Of a stretch of DNA of 64,000 bases, positions 24,605 through 33,894 are shown one piece after another. Origin of the DNA: a virus. The translations under genes were made by a program, and so were the position numbers. Position 1 is the first letter of the stretch, and the number at the start of each line of letters is the position of its first letter. The notes beneath the pieces were generated by a model that saw only the letters and a list, made by a program, of their open reading frames with translations, did not search any database and was not told the origin of the DNA. Location: positions 17,515 to 81,514 of IMG/VR virus record IMGVR_UViG_3300007555_000003, one strand, 5' to 3'.

Positions 24605-24605
24605 A

Positions 24606-25073
24606 ATGAAAATATATTCTATAGATAAAAAGAAACTTGTAGATAATAAACTATCTATGAGTACTCCTACTCTTATTTTTGCAGATTCAACTAGAGTACA
24701 GGAGGTTCATGTTGTAAGTAACGATGAAACCGGTAGAATAGATTTAGTATCTTTGTCAGAATACGGAACTCATGATTATACTGATATTATTTTAAAGTTT
24801 AATGGGATATCTAATCCTTTTTCTATAATAGAGGGCGATGTACTATACATTCCTCCTAGAGATTATGGTAAAAAGAAATGGAAATTAACTTTAAATAAGG
24901 ACGAGAAAAACCCAATAAGAGATCAATTCATAAACACTAAAAGACTTCCAGTCAAAGACGCAAATAGAATTGAATACTTAAGTAAGAAATACAATAAAGA
25001 AATATTACCTCCGAATATATTAAAGACTGGGGAAACTAACATCGAAGTAAGTAACGGAGAAATAAGAATTTAA
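24606..25073 (+). CDS. Baseplate wedge protein gp53-like (LysM-type fold)
   Basis: 155 residues. The central segment GRIDLVSLSEYGTHDYTDII, then LKFNGISNPFSIIEGDVLYIP, is the LysM-like pattern seen in T4 gp53 and in tail proteins that clamp the baseplate to the tube. The basic C terminus (RLPVKDANRIEYLSKKY) is typical of this group too. It lies one base after the preceding stop and four before the hub gene. In T4, gp53 joins wedges around the hub. Confidence 0.72.
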   Translation: MKIYSIDKKKLVDNKLSMSTPTLIFADSTRVQEVHVVSNDETGRIDLVSLSEYGTHDYTDIILKFNGISNPFSIIEGDVLYIPPRDYGKKKWKLTLNKDEKNPIRDQFINTKRLPVKDANRIEYLSKKYNKEILPPNILKTGETNIEVSNGEIRI

Positions 25074-25077
25074 AAGC

Positions 25078-26568
25078 ATGCCATTAAACAATCATATTTT
25101 AAATGTAATAGATCATTCATTAGAACTCGATGTTATAAAGTTTGACGCAGCAGGTGAGGATGAACCAGATGGAACTAAGCATAGCCATGAGATTGGTGGA
25201 CCGGTTCCAATGATAGTAATTAACGGTAAATCATTTTCAGAAACAGACGTTAGGCGTTTAGAAATTAATTGTAATGATAAGATTCCTACTATAAGTCTAA
25301 TAATAATGGATACGGCAGGTACATTTGATAGTGATTCAACACCAAGAGATGGAGATGTTATATCTATTAGGATTGCTGCTAGGCAACAAGACACATTTAG
25401 GGATATAAGAATAGATTTCGATATAGATGAAGTTTCAGGTCCTCCTAATAGAGATCTGGAAAAAGCGGCAGATGGTTCAAAGTATTCCATGGAAGGAACT
25501 ATGAAAATACCTACAATGTATTCTGAGGGATGTGCATCGTATGAAGGAACTTCAAGAGAACAGATTGAAGAATTTGCTAATAAATTAAAACTAGGATTAG
25601 CTACTAACATAGATGTTGCTGATGATAAAATGAAAGCCCTTAGTGCATGTCAGCCTAACATTGAATTTTTAAATAATTTAGTAGAACATTCATATATTGG
25701 AGAAGATAGCTTTCAAACATATTGTATAGATCCCTATTATAATATTTGTTTTGTAGATATTAATTCATTATTAAATTCGGAAGAAGGTGTAGATGAAACT
25801 TTCGTAAATATGGAAATGGATTTAGATGAAGACGGTGAAGAGCAAAGTTCTAATAAAATAGAGATTAGTAACATATTAACAAACGCTGCTAATATGAATT
25901 CAACAAATACTTTTATAGAAAGTTATTCGCTTGTTAATAATGCTGGTTCACTTTCTAAAAAGAATGGATATAAAAGGAAAATGATTTACTATGAACCGGG
26001 TGTAGGAATAGTGGCTCATGAATTAGAACCTCTCGCAAGTGATAAGATGAAAGACATTGAAGAACCTCTAAAGGGCAGAAGAGGTGAAGACAGATATACT
26101 AAAGAAGTAAAATCAAAATTCGTTGGTAGGCTTCCTATTCAATCAGATGATTCACCGGGTACGCATCTTAATTATTCTTATTCTGCGATTAGCAATCAGC
26201 AAAACCTAGATGAAATGAATAAAATGAAATTAGTAGTTAATCTTAAAACCTTTAACCCCGGTATTCATTTATGGCAAAAGATACCTGTCCAGATTTTAAA
26301 AAGTGGATTTACACAAATGTCTGCTGCACAAGGAATCAATGAATCAAAGGAAGGTAAAGGATTTGATACAGATCAAGATACCGAGGCAGAACATCCTTCA
26401 GAAATGGGAACAGAACAAATTAAAGATGAATTTTTAACTGGTTTTTATGTTATTGCTGGAATTATATACAGGTATAAAGAAAGCACTGGAATTACTCAAG
26501 AACTAACTCTTTTAAGAAGAGAATGGCCAAGTAGACTCAATAACGTTAACGCAGAAACAACATCATAA
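25078..26568 (+). CDS. Baseplate hub protein, gp27/gpD-like
   Basis: 496 residues. It begins with a hub-type beta domain (VPMIVINGKSF...LEINCNDKIPTISLIIMD, then DVISIRIA), followed by SREQIEEFANKLKLGLATNID, a helix-turn seen in gpD/VgrG/gp27 hub proteins, and a later domain ending in TGFYVIAGIIYRYKESTGITQELTLLRREW. An acidic insert at about 230-265 is poorly ordered. It should form the trimeric ring that holds the gp5-like spike at 27842. Confidence 0.75.
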   Translation: MPLNNHILNVIDHSLELDVIKFDAAGEDEPDGTKHSHEIGGPVPMIVINGKSFSETDVRRLEINCNDKIPTISLIIMDTAGTFDSDSTPRDGDVISIRIAARQQDTFRDIRIDFDIDEVSGPPNRDLEKAADGSKYSMEGTMKIPTMYSEGCASYEGTSREQIEEFANKLKLGLATNIDVADDKMKALSACQPNIEFLNNLVEHSYIGEDSFQTYCIDPYYNICFVDINSLLNSEEGVDETFVNMEMDLDEDGEEQSSNKIEISNILTNAANMNSTNTFIESYSLVNNAGSLSKKNGYKRKMIYYEPGVGIVAHELEPLASDKMKDIEEPLKGRRGEDRYTKEVKSKFVGRLPIQSDDSPGTHLNYSYSAISNQQNLDEMNKMKLVVNLKTFNPGIHLWQKIPVQILKSGFTQMSAAQGINESKEGKGFDTDQDTEAEHPSEMGTEQIKDEFLTGFYVIAGIIYRYKESTGITQELTLLRREWPSRLNNVNAETTS

Positions 26569-26575
26569 TAATAAG

Positions 26576-26583
26576 AATATATA
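26576..26583 (+). promoter_or_regulatory. Putative late promoter box AATATATA
   Basis: Box ends 4 bases before the ATG at 26588, in the 19-base gap after the hub gene. If it acts as a promoter, it divides the hub cluster. Confidence 0.45.
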
Positions 26584-26587
26584 ATTC

Positions 26588-27838
26588 ATGTCAGACTTTA
26601 AAAACATAGTAGATTTTAAAAAGGGTAAATTAGCACAGTCTCCTTACCAGGATCCTACATATTTGTCCTTCGTTATATTGTTTGACGTTAATAGTCATGA
26701 GCATTCTCCTATTTTTTCAGGAGCTGCTGAAGAATATTATACTCGACACCTTGGAGCAACTGGTTCTGATAATTCAACAGCGATTACTCCTGGTAAAATA
26801 GATCCTATTACGTTCAAGCCGGATGACAACGATCCTACTACTAGGTTCTATAGTGAAAGATTATCTAATCTCATAAAATTTAAAAAAGCACTATTAGATA
26901 TTAATAAAAATACTCCATGGTTTTTTCAAGGAATACAGGGAGTAGATCGCGTTATAGCAGGCATAGACCCAAATAATCCATATAGAGGAGGAGATGATGC
27001 AAAGCTTACTTTAAGTTGTTTAGAATCTATTAATCTTAGGGTTTCAGGTTTGATGCACTTATATAGAAAGGCCGTATTTGACGAACACAAGCACAATTGG
27101 ATATTACCTGAAAATCTTAGAAAATTTTCAATGACAATATATGTTACTGAGGTTAGAACTATAAAAAATATGTCTAAAATTTCATTATCAGGAATTCCTA
27201 AGAAAATATCTTTAGAGACTATTAAAGGATTTCCTGGTAATTTTAAACCTTCACTAGGTGTAGAGAATGGAAATGAAGGTATTTCCGGAAATACAGCAAG
27301 ACCTTTCTTTATGTTTAGATTTAGAGAATGTGAATTCTCTCTAAATTCAGGAGCAGATCCTTTTGCAGATCTTACTAAAAATCCAGGTGAACAAACCAGG
27401 CAAACTGTCGAAATGAAATATGAAGTTATAGATAAAGTCGATGCCAGAGTCTTAAATGGAATAGTATCAGATACATTTCCAAACGGATATTCACCAGCAC
27501 CCGATTCTGAAGATTATGAAGCAGATGGTATACTTGGTTTCTTAAAAGATAAAGCACTAGGAAAGCTTAAAGAATTAAAAGATAGAGCAGAAACTGATAT
27601 TAACAGATTAGCAAGAGAAAAGAAAGATGAATTAGTTCAAGGAGCAAGAGACGGTGTCAGAAGACGAGTTCCTAATTTCGAAAACATATATCAAGATGCT
27701 CTAAGGGGAGTTTCAGATGGAGTAGATAATATAGGAGCTAATATCGCAGAAAATGTGTTTAATGTAGATACAAGTGCGACCGTTGGAAGTGCTTTAGAAA
27801 GAGCAGCGGCACAGTCTCTTGGTAATGTAAACGATTAA
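26588..27838 (+). CDS. Virion structural protein, putative tail-tube junction or baseplate protein
   Basis: 416 residues. YLSFVILFDVNSHEHSPIFSG near the start, PWFFQGIQGVDR, then CLESINLRVSGLMHLYR and FSMTIYVTEVRT form a pattern I associate with tube-fold baseplate proteins of T4-like marine phages (gp48/gp54-like position). A helical region (about 320-370, KLKELKDRAETDINRLAREKK) lies near the end. It sits between the hub and spike genes, which supports a hub/tube junction role. Confidence 0.6.
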   Translation: MSDFKNIVDFKKGKLAQSPYQDPTYLSFVILFDVNSHEHSPIFSGAAEEYYTRHLGATGSDNSTAITPGKIDPITFKPDDNDPTTRFYSERLSNLIKFKKALLDINKNTPWFFQGIQGVDRVIAGIDPNNPYRGGDDAKLTLSCLESINLRVSGLMHLYRKAVFDEHKHNWILPENLRKFSMTIYVTEVRTIKNMSKISLSGIPKKISLETIKGFPGNFKPSLGVENGNEGISGNTARPFFMFRFRECEFSLNSGADPFADLTKNPGEQTRQTVEMKYEVIDKVDARVLNGIVSDTFPNGYSPAPDSEDYEADGILGFLKDKALGKLKELKDRAETDINRLAREKKDELVQGARDGVRRRVPNFENIYQDALRGVSDGVDNIGANIAENVFNVDTSATVGSALERAAAQSLGNVND

Positions 27839-27841
27839 TAT

Positions 27842-28543
27842 ATGTCAACTGAAAAAGAATTAAATACTGATAATCTTAGAGACACGCATTGGTTAGGAGA
27901 AGTTATCGACAATGTCGATCCTCTTAAACTAGGTAGATGTAAGGTTAAAGTTTTAGGAAAGTTTGATAATTTGCCGGATGAATCTATTCCATGGGCAACT
28001 CCTATGAATAGAAACGCAGTAGGTTCTCACCATGTTCCTAGAATAGGAGATATAGTTTCAGCTAGATTTGATAATGGAAATTTATATCATCCTGAATATT
28101 GGTTTCATATAGAGCAAAATCTTGATCTTAAAGAAGACATATTAGATGGAGAGGATAATGCTGAAAACGTAATCAGTTTAGTATATGATGCTGAAAGAAA
28201 TGTAAGAATTTATCATTCAGAAAAGGATGGTCTTGTAATTACTAGAGGTCTCGGTGCAAAAGAAAGACCTATAATACAAATAGATGAAGCCGGCGATATT
28301 AAAATTTCTACAGATGATAGAATATTTTTAGATGCAGGTAATATATTTTTAAGTAATACTGGAGAACCCGGCGAAGACACTGAGCAGCCAGCTGTAAGGG
28401 GATTATCTTTAGAAGATTTTCTAGCTAATTTTATTGCAGACTATAAGGCGCATATTCATCCGACGGGTGTTGGTCCTTCGAGTACTTTACAAGTTCCATT
28501 TGACGAAGGAGATCACAAGTCGTATCAACAAGAAAATAAATAA
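27842..28543 (+). CDS. Baseplate central spike protein, gp5-like OB fold
   Basis: 233 residues. An OB-fold domain occupies about 15-110: HWLGEVIDNVDPLKLGRCKV, then WATPMNRNAVGSHHVPRIGD and HPEYWFHIEQN, as in gp5, gpV and VgrG. The repetitive C-terminal half (about 120-180) may form a short beta spike, followed by YKAHIHPTGVGPSS. No lysozyme domain is present, unlike T4 gp5, so any peptidoglycan hydrolase must be elsewhere. Confidence 0.85.
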   Translation: MSTEKELNTDNLRDTHWLGEVIDNVDPLKLGRCKVKVLGKFDNLPDESIPWATPMNRNAVGSHHVPRIGDIVSARFDNGNLYHPEYWFHIEQNLDLKEDILDGEDNAENVISLVYDAERNVRIYHSEKDGLVITRGLGAKERPIIQIDEAGDIKISTDDRIFLDAGNIFLSNTGEPGEDTEQPAVRGLSLEDFLANFIADYKAHIHPTGVGPSSTLQVPFDEGDHKSYQQENK

Positions 28544-28545
28544 TT

Positions 28546-30252
28546 ATGCCAGCAAAATGGTCACCTTTCATAAATGAGGTATCTGACATTCTTGAAAACA
28601 GAGTACCTTCCGATGCTAAAGATTTTGGAAACATGTTAGCTAATGCATATTTAACAGCAGTTAAGAATAATGCAACATGTATTCCGGGGATGGCTCCTCA
28701 TGAAAGTTCAGCAGGTGAATCTGCATTTATAGCAAGTTATGAACAATGGTTTCATGATCTTTGGGAAAAAGGTGAACCCGTGATGGTAACCCCGGATAAC
28801 GAAGAACCCCTTGTAAATGAAAAAGATAATTTAATAGCATTTTTAGCAACAGCAGCTGGAGCGGCAACTAGATTAACTATTGCCGGAAAGGACAACGATC
28901 CAGAATATAACAAACTAGAAGGTGAAATAGGAGAAGGTATACAATATGAGCCAACAGAAGAACTTGATAAGTATCTGGAAGAGTTTAAGGATGACGAAGC
29001 GGAAAACCTATATAGATTTAAATTCTTCGAGTTTCATCGCCTAGATGGTAAAGAAACCGGTGATGAATTAGCTAGAATATTTGCAACAAGATTATTAATG
29101 CAATTTGAGGATATTTCTAACGGAGATAAAAGATGGGATTTTTGGCACTGGGCGACTTGGATGGGAACTAACGAAATTAAAAGCAATTCCACCACTGGGG
29201 TTGGCGGTTCAGGGTTTAGTAATCAAGACATTCAGCAGATGAACAATAACAGGAAGGCGGCCATATCTACACTAAAGGGATTAGACTGGGGTTGGCAATC
29301 ATTTAAATCTTCCTCGGGTGTTTCAATAAATAATAATAATAGAAATTATGATGGTGAATTTCATCTACTAGTTTCTAAATATGTAATTGATGAAATAAGG
29401 AAGTGTCATCCAACTGTAGATAGTGATGGAAAGTTTTTATACAATGAGGAAACTGCATTAAAGAAAGATCCTATACAAGCTATTAAATATCCATGGCCCT
29501 TTGATACTACATTACCCGTAGGATATGAAGAAATGGAACCTGTTGAAAAATTAAAAGTAAGATATCCATTTAAATTAACTAATTTAAAAATACAGGAGCC
29601 TTTTGATGAAAATAATAAAATGCCACCTGCTTTAACTCAGCATGTTATTACAGAATTTACGTGGAACGGTAAACAAGACTATGGTTTTAAAAAAAATAAA
29701 GTTAAACCCGTTTTTCTAGAAGATGAATTAAGAAAAAAATGGCAAGGATGTCCTCTTACTGAAAACGACGAAACACAGGATTCTATTGTGAATATAGATA
29801 TGTCTAAAACGGGAACTTTAGCTAAGCAAATTAGAAATACTTTAATAGTAGAAATGGGAATTGAAGCTGCAATGTTAGCAGAAGGTGGAAGTAAAGATGA
29901 TCCATATAAAGAACTTGCAAAGGCAACTCTTAAATACTGGAAAGATGCAACAATACAACCATTTGCAACTGATCCCCCAACACCACCATGTTTATCTGTT
30001 CCAGTTCTTCAAGGAAAATACATAGGTGTCAGTTATGGAAATCAAAAGAAATTAGCAGATAATTTAAGAAGAGCTCTTAATTCCGGAAAGGATTCTGATA
30101 ACCCACATGATGCAGCCGAGGACGTTGCAAGTGCATTAGCATATTCTTATTTTACACATCTTAGCCAAATGAAATTTATTTATATGGGAGGTATACCGGT
30201 TCCTTTAGTTCCTTATATTCCTATGATAGGATTTGACGCCACCGTAATTTGA
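28546..30252 (+). CDS. Large virion-associated protein, function unknown
   Basis: 568 residues, mostly helical, with Trp-rich segments (KRWDFWHWATWMGTNE; GLDWGWQSF) and a hydrophobic C terminus (IYMGGIPVPLVPYIPMIG). No enzymatic motif is visible. It follows the spike gene by 2 bases, so it is probably a baseplate hub or tail-tip protein. The stop lies at the start of a GATATATA box. Confidence 0.55.
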   Translation: MPAKWSPFINEVSDILENRVPSDAKDFGNMLANAYLTAVKNNATCIPGMAPHESSAGESAFIASYEQWFHDLWEKGEPVMVTPDNEEPLVNEKDNLIAFLATAAGAATRLTIAGKDNDPEYNKLEGEIGEGIQYEPTEELDKYLEEFKDDEAENLYRFKFFEFHRLDGKETGDELARIFATRLLMQFEDISNGDKRWDFWHWATWMGTNEIKSNSTTGVGGSGFSNQDIQQMNNNRKAAISTLKGLDWGWQSFKSSSGVSINNNNRNYDGEFHLLVSKYVIDEIRKCHPTVDSDGKFLYNEETALKKDPIQAIKYPWPFDTTLPVGYEEMEPVEKLKVRYPFKLTNLKIQEPFDENNKMPPALTQHVITEFTWNGKQDYGFKKNKVKPVFLEDELRKKWQGCPLTENDETQDSIVNIDMSKTGTLAKQIRNTLIVEMGIEAAMLAEGGSKDDPYKELAKATLKYWKDATIQPFATDPPTPPCLSVPVLQGKYIGVSYGNQKKLADNLRRALNSGKDSDNPHDAAEDVASALAYSYFTHLSQMKFIYMGGIPVPLVPYIPMIGFDATVI

Positions 30253-30258
30253 TATATA
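30251..30258 (+). promoter_or_regulatory. Putative late promoter box GATATATA
   Basis: Box overlaps the end of the preceding gene and is 40 bases before the S1-domain gene start. The A-rich leader between has no Shine-Dalgarno sequence. Confidence 0.5.
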
Positions 30259-30298
30259 ACTAGTAAAACATACATTAACCCTTTTAAAAACAAAGTAA

Positions 30299-31627
30299 AT
30301 GTCAACAAAGACAACTCAAAAACAAAAGAGACCAAGACTCTCGACAACTACACAGCTTGCAGAAGCTAACCAAGAAACAGAAGTTAAAGTAGAAACTTCA
30401 TTAAACGCCGCAACCCCGGAAAAACCAACTCCCGGTCCAGATACAAATTATATGGATGAAAACGGAGAATTCATGTGGGACCAATACGAGGCAACATGTG
30501 TAACTAAGCTTAGGAAACCCAATCCACATATTAAAACACCTAAAGGTGTAAAGGTATATAGCAGAGAATCATACGCCCAAGAACTATTTGACCTAATGGA
30601 AGGTCATTCACTAACTTCAAATACTTTATATTCTTTACAATTAGGAGCTAGCTATACTGGAAAGGTATATGCAGTTGATTCCGAATGGGCATCAATTGAT
30701 GTAGGATATAGAGAATTAATCTATGTAGATTTATCGAGAGAAACTACAGAAATAAGAGAACTTCTAAAACAAGGAGTTGAAGTCGATGTTCAATTGATCG
30801 CCGATACTTCAATGAATGTCAAGAAATATATGATAGGTTCTGTGACTGAAGGTCTTAAGACTAAGGTTATTAAAGAAATCGTAGCATCTATTGACGATGG
30901 AAATACAGCATATAGTGGTATTGTTTCTAAAATGATTCCAGGTGGAGGATATATTGTTCAAGTTCAAGGAATTGATTGCTTTATGCCAGGTTCTTTAGCT
31001 GGTGTAAATAAGCTACACGACTTTGAATCAATCATCGACACAGAAATGTATGTAGTACCAGTGAGTTATTCAGAAGAAAAAGGAACTGTAGTAGTTTCAC
31101 ATAGAGCATATTTAAGAGCTCTTATTCCTAATACACTTAAAACGATACAAGAAGATATTACAGTTGAAAGAACAGGTCATGTTACCGGTTCTGCAAAATA
31201 TGGTGTATTCGTTGAGTTTGAAGGATGTTTAACTGGAATGATTCACGTTAACGACCTAGATACTGAAACTTCAAAGGCACATAGAGATAGATCTTTAGAG
31301 CCAGGAACAGAGATTAAATTCTATGTTAAAGAAGTTATTAATGAAAGAAAAATTACACTTGTTCAAGGTTCTCCTGCTGAAAAGAAAGTAGATCCATGGG
31401 AAGGTATTTCTTCAAGATATACTAAGAAAACTGAAGTAGTAGGAAAGGTAAAATCTACTAAAGACTATGGTTTATTTGTAGAAATAGAAGAAGGTGTTGT
31501 AGGACTTTTACACGTATCTGAATTCCCTGATAACATAGATATTAAAGACATATTGAAAGGTGCAGATATTACTGTTCAAGTGATCAGAGTTGAAGAAGAC
31601 ACTAGAAAAGTATTCCTTAAACTATAA
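30299..31627 (+). CDS. S1-domain RNA-binding protein, ribosomal bS1-like
   Basis: 442 residues. A disordered, charged N terminus of ~55 residues is followed by a linker and four S1/OB repeats at about 115-185, 200-275, 287-358 and 377-442. The last two are clearest: HVTGSAKYGVFVEFEGCLTG and KVKSTKDYGLFVEIEEGVVG, each followed by MIHVND or LLHVSEF. The spacing and order resemble bS1 of the 30S subunit, shorter by one or two domains. bS1 captures mRNA leaders during initiation. With the phage bS21 (10970) this suggests control of which messages are translated. It has its own promoter-like box and a terminator, so it is a single-gene unit inside the virion genes. Confidence 0.88.
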   Translation: MSTKTTQKQKRPRLSTTTQLAEANQETEVKVETSLNAATPEKPTPGPDTNYMDENGEFMWDQYEATCVTKLRKPNPHIKTPKGVKVYSRESYAQELFDLMEGHSLTSNTLYSLQLGASYTGKVYAVDSEWASIDVGYRELIYVDLSRETTEIRELLKQGVEVDVQLIADTSMNVKKYMIGSVTEGLKTKVIKEIVASIDDGNTAYSGIVSKMIPGGGYIVQVQGIDCFMPGSLAGVNKLHDFESIIDTEMYVVPVSYSEEKGTVVVSHRAYLRALIPNTLKTIQEDITVERTGHVTGSAKYGVFVEFEGCLTGMIHVNDLDTETSKAHRDRSLEPGTEIKFYVKEVINERKITLVQGSPAEKKVDPWEGISSRYTKKTEVVGKVKSTKDYGLFVEIEEGVVGLLHVSEFPDNIDIKDILKGADITVQVIRVEEDTRKVFLKL

Positions 31628-31651
31628 CCAAATCTATAATTTAATTGAAAG

Positions 31652-31673
31652 AGCCCGATCACTCGGGCTTTTT
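31652..31673 (+). terminator. Intrinsic terminator
   Basis: AGCCCGA and TCGGGCT form a 7-bp stem with a TCAC loop and a following T run, 25 bases after the S1-like gene. Confidence 0.9.
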
Positions 31674-31696
31674 CACGTTATAGTGTATCTAACAGA

Positions 31697-31704
31697 GATA
31701 TATA
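31697..31704 (+). promoter_or_regulatory. Putative late promoter box GATATATA
   Basis: Box between the terminator and the amidoligase gene, ending 28 bases before the ATG at 31733. Confidence 0.6.
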
Positions 31705-31732
31705 AACCAACTTAAGTCATACAATTACGTAA

Positions 31733-33028
31733 ATGAATAATATTAATAATTCAGACATATTAAAGAATTCGCTACTAGGCGTTGAATTTGAATTCTATTC
31801 TAATAAGGATATCGATACGACTGCTAAAGAGTTAGCGGGTCTTTTAGGTAAAAAGATTAGAGTAGAAGCAAAGGCGCATAGTGATTTTGAAGTTACAAGA
31901 GACGAGTTCAAGATAGAACCTGATATGTCAGGTGGTGAAAAACTGATGGAACTCGTAACGGGTCCACAGCCTTATTATTCTGCAAGAATGATGATCATCA
32001 AAGTATGTAAATGGATAGAAGAAAATGGATATACTAATGATAGAAGTTCTATTCACTTAAACATATCCTTTGATACAGATAAAATAGAAAATAAACACAG
32101 AATATCTAAGATGAATGTTCTTAAATTTATTTTAGATTTTAAAGAAAGTCAAGTCTTTAAGTTTTTTCCTGAAAGAAAAGATTCTGCATACGCAAAATCA
32201 ATTAAATTCGTTTTACCTAAGTCAGATACTTATTTCTACGATGGATTAAATATTACTCCTAGTAATTTCATATATCCTGATTCTAAATATTACGGAATTA
32301 ACTTTGAAAAAAGACATAAGAATTATTTAGAATTCAGATATCTCGGTGGAGAAGATTGGGAAAAGAAAACTTCCAAGATTCTACAAATGCTAGATCTTTT
32401 TATAACTCAACTATGGAATAGCACGAGTAATGTTCAATTTAACAATCTTAATTCAATAGAGCTTAGAAAAATTCTTGCCAAAAACGAAAGAATTATAAAG
32501 GCTAGAAAAGATTGGAAATCTATTAATGCGGGATGGAATAAAGATGTTAAATTAACGGTTGATTTAAATGACAATGAAAAGATAATAGATTTACACTGGC
32601 CTAATATTAGAGAAAGAGTTCTTAGATTATTTACACACGGTGAATTAACAAAAGGACATATTAACTATGATGCTGACAACGGAATTATTCAAGTAGAAGG
32701 CGGTAGATTATCATATTGTGTAGAATTAGAAGGATATGAATTTGTAAGATGTTCTTTGAGAGGAGAATTTACAAATTGTGATTTCTTCGGATGTGACGTA
32801 AATGGATCTGATATACATTCCTGTAATTTTTATCAATCTACACAGGTTAATTCGTCTAAATTAGAAAGTTCATACGTTCATCAGTCGTGTATATTAAAAG
32901 ACTGTTACGTATATGGAAATGGAATAATGAAAGGATCGATGCAAGGCGGTATATTTAGAGACGGTAAATATGATAAAAGAACTGCGAAGTTTGACAACAC
33001 TGAAAAAATACTTTATACGGAAGTTTAA
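31733..33028 (+). CDS. Putative amidoligase with C-terminal pentapeptide-like repeats
   Basis: 431 residues. The N-terminal ~300 match the amidoligase family with a glutamine-synthetase-like fold: LLGVEFEFYS, then DEFKIEPDMSG, MELVTGPQPYYSARMM, SSIHLNISF and NYLEFRYLGG. Such enzymes form amide bonds using ATP and often work with ATP-grasp or amidotransferase proteins. Residues about 335-415 are a different domain, short repeats such as FVRCSLRG, FTNCDFFG, CNFYQS and YVHQSC, close to pentapeptide or beta-helix repeats, which could bind the substrate protein. It is led by a late-type box and followed by virion genes. Confidence 0.75.
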   Translation: MNNINNSDILKNSLLGVEFEFYSNKDIDTTAKELAGLLGKKIRVEAKAHSDFEVTRDEFKIEPDMSGGEKLMELVTGPQPYYSARMMIIKVCKWIEENGYTNDRSSIHLNISFDTDKIENKHRISKMNVLKFILDFKESQVFKFFPERKDSAYAKSIKFVLPKSDTYFYDGLNITPSNFIYPDSKYYGINFEKRHKNYLEFRYLGGEDWEKKTSKILQMLDLFITQLWNSTSNVQFNNLNSIELRKILAKNERIIKARKDWKSINAGWNKDVKLTVDLNDNEKIIDLHWPNIRERVLRLFTHGELTKGHINYDADNGIIQVEGGRLSYCVELEGYEFVRCSLRGEFTNCDFFGCDVNGSDIHSCNFYQSTQVNSSKLESSYVHQSCILKDCYVYGNGIMKGSMQGGIFRDGKYDKRTAKFDNTEKILYTEV

Positions 33029-33044
33029 AAATAACTAAAACAAA

Positions 33045-33878
33045 ATGAGTGATAATATAATAGGTAATAATAGCCACTTAGATAAACCTACATGGGATGA
33101 TAATAAATGCTTTAACGACTTTGTAAATGAGTTGGCATCAGAAGTAACAGGGTCTTGTATGATTCCTATGAATCTTCCAAAATCAGAAGTAGAGAATATT
33201 GTCAAGAGAGCAAAGAAATGGTTCTATAAAAATTACGAGTATTCGATGAAAGAAAACTTTATGGTTTTACCTAAAGAACTTTTTAAGTCTAATCTTTTTA
33301 AATCTAGAAGATGCTTTACTCTTCCAAAGATGGATCCAGATACAGGTGGTGGAGAAGTTTATTCAGTATATGGATGTTTTGAAACTGGATCAAAGTATGC
33401 AGGTGGAACAGATATTAGATTTTCACAAGGTGATTTTGCTATCGAAAGAATGATGTATACTGGAATGTTTGGTGGAGATGGTGTAGTAGATGCAGCAGAG
33501 AATCTTCAATATTACGTGGTTAATGAAAGTTTCTTTGATATGGCTAGACAAATTCTAGAAAACCCCATTGGATATCACTATAATCAATTAACACATGAGA
33601 TTAAATTTACTGGAGAAACCCCTAACAGAGATATTATATTAGAGGTATATGAAACCATTCCTCAATGTGCTCTTTTCGAAGATGAAGCATTTTTTAGATA
33701 CTGTGCTGCGAAAATTAAAATATCACTTGGCCAAAAGTTAAGTATTTTTGGATTTGCATTGCCAGGAAATATAGAGGTAAATGCAGATGCAATACAGGGA
33801 TTAGGAGAAGGAGAACTGGAAGCTGTTATTGAAGAAATTAAATCAGATGAAGGCACCGATTGGATGATGCATTCTTAA
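33045..33878 (+). CDS. Virion protein, putative neck or tail-connector
   Basis: 277 residues. NELASEVTGSCMIPMNLPKS, then KRAKKWFYKNYEYSMKENF and ENLQYYVVNESFFDMARQIL recall a protein family in large T4-like phages that I connect with head-tail joining. The role is not proven here. The C terminus is acidic and helical. It comes 16 bases after the amidoligase, and a late-type box lies between it and the gp25-like gene. Confidence 0.5.
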   Translation: MSDNIIGNNSHLDKPTWDDNKCFNDFVNELASEVTGSCMIPMNLPKSEVENIVKRAKKWFYKNYEYSMKENFMVLPKELFKSNLFKSRRCFTLPKMDPDTGGGEVYSVYGCFETGSKYAGGTDIRFSQGDFAIERMMYTGMFGGDGVVDAAENLQYYVVNESFFDMARQILENPIGYHYNQLTHEIKFTGETPNRDIILEVYETIPQCALFEDEAFFRYCAAKIKISLGQKLSIFGFALPGNIEVNADAIQGLGEGELEAVIEEIKSDEGTDWMMHS

Positions 33879-33881
33879 TAG

Positions 33882-33889
33882 AATATATA
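33882..33889 (+). promoter_or_regulatory. Putative late promoter box AATATATA
   Basis: Box ends 5 bases before the ATG of the gp25-like wedge gene at 33895. Confidence 0.45.
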
Positions 33890-33894
33890 GTTAA

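Noticed and set aside
27842-28543. Lysozyme domain in the spike protein, as in T4 gp5
   Set aside because: After the OB fold there is no lysozyme catalytic pattern and the protein is only 233 residues long.
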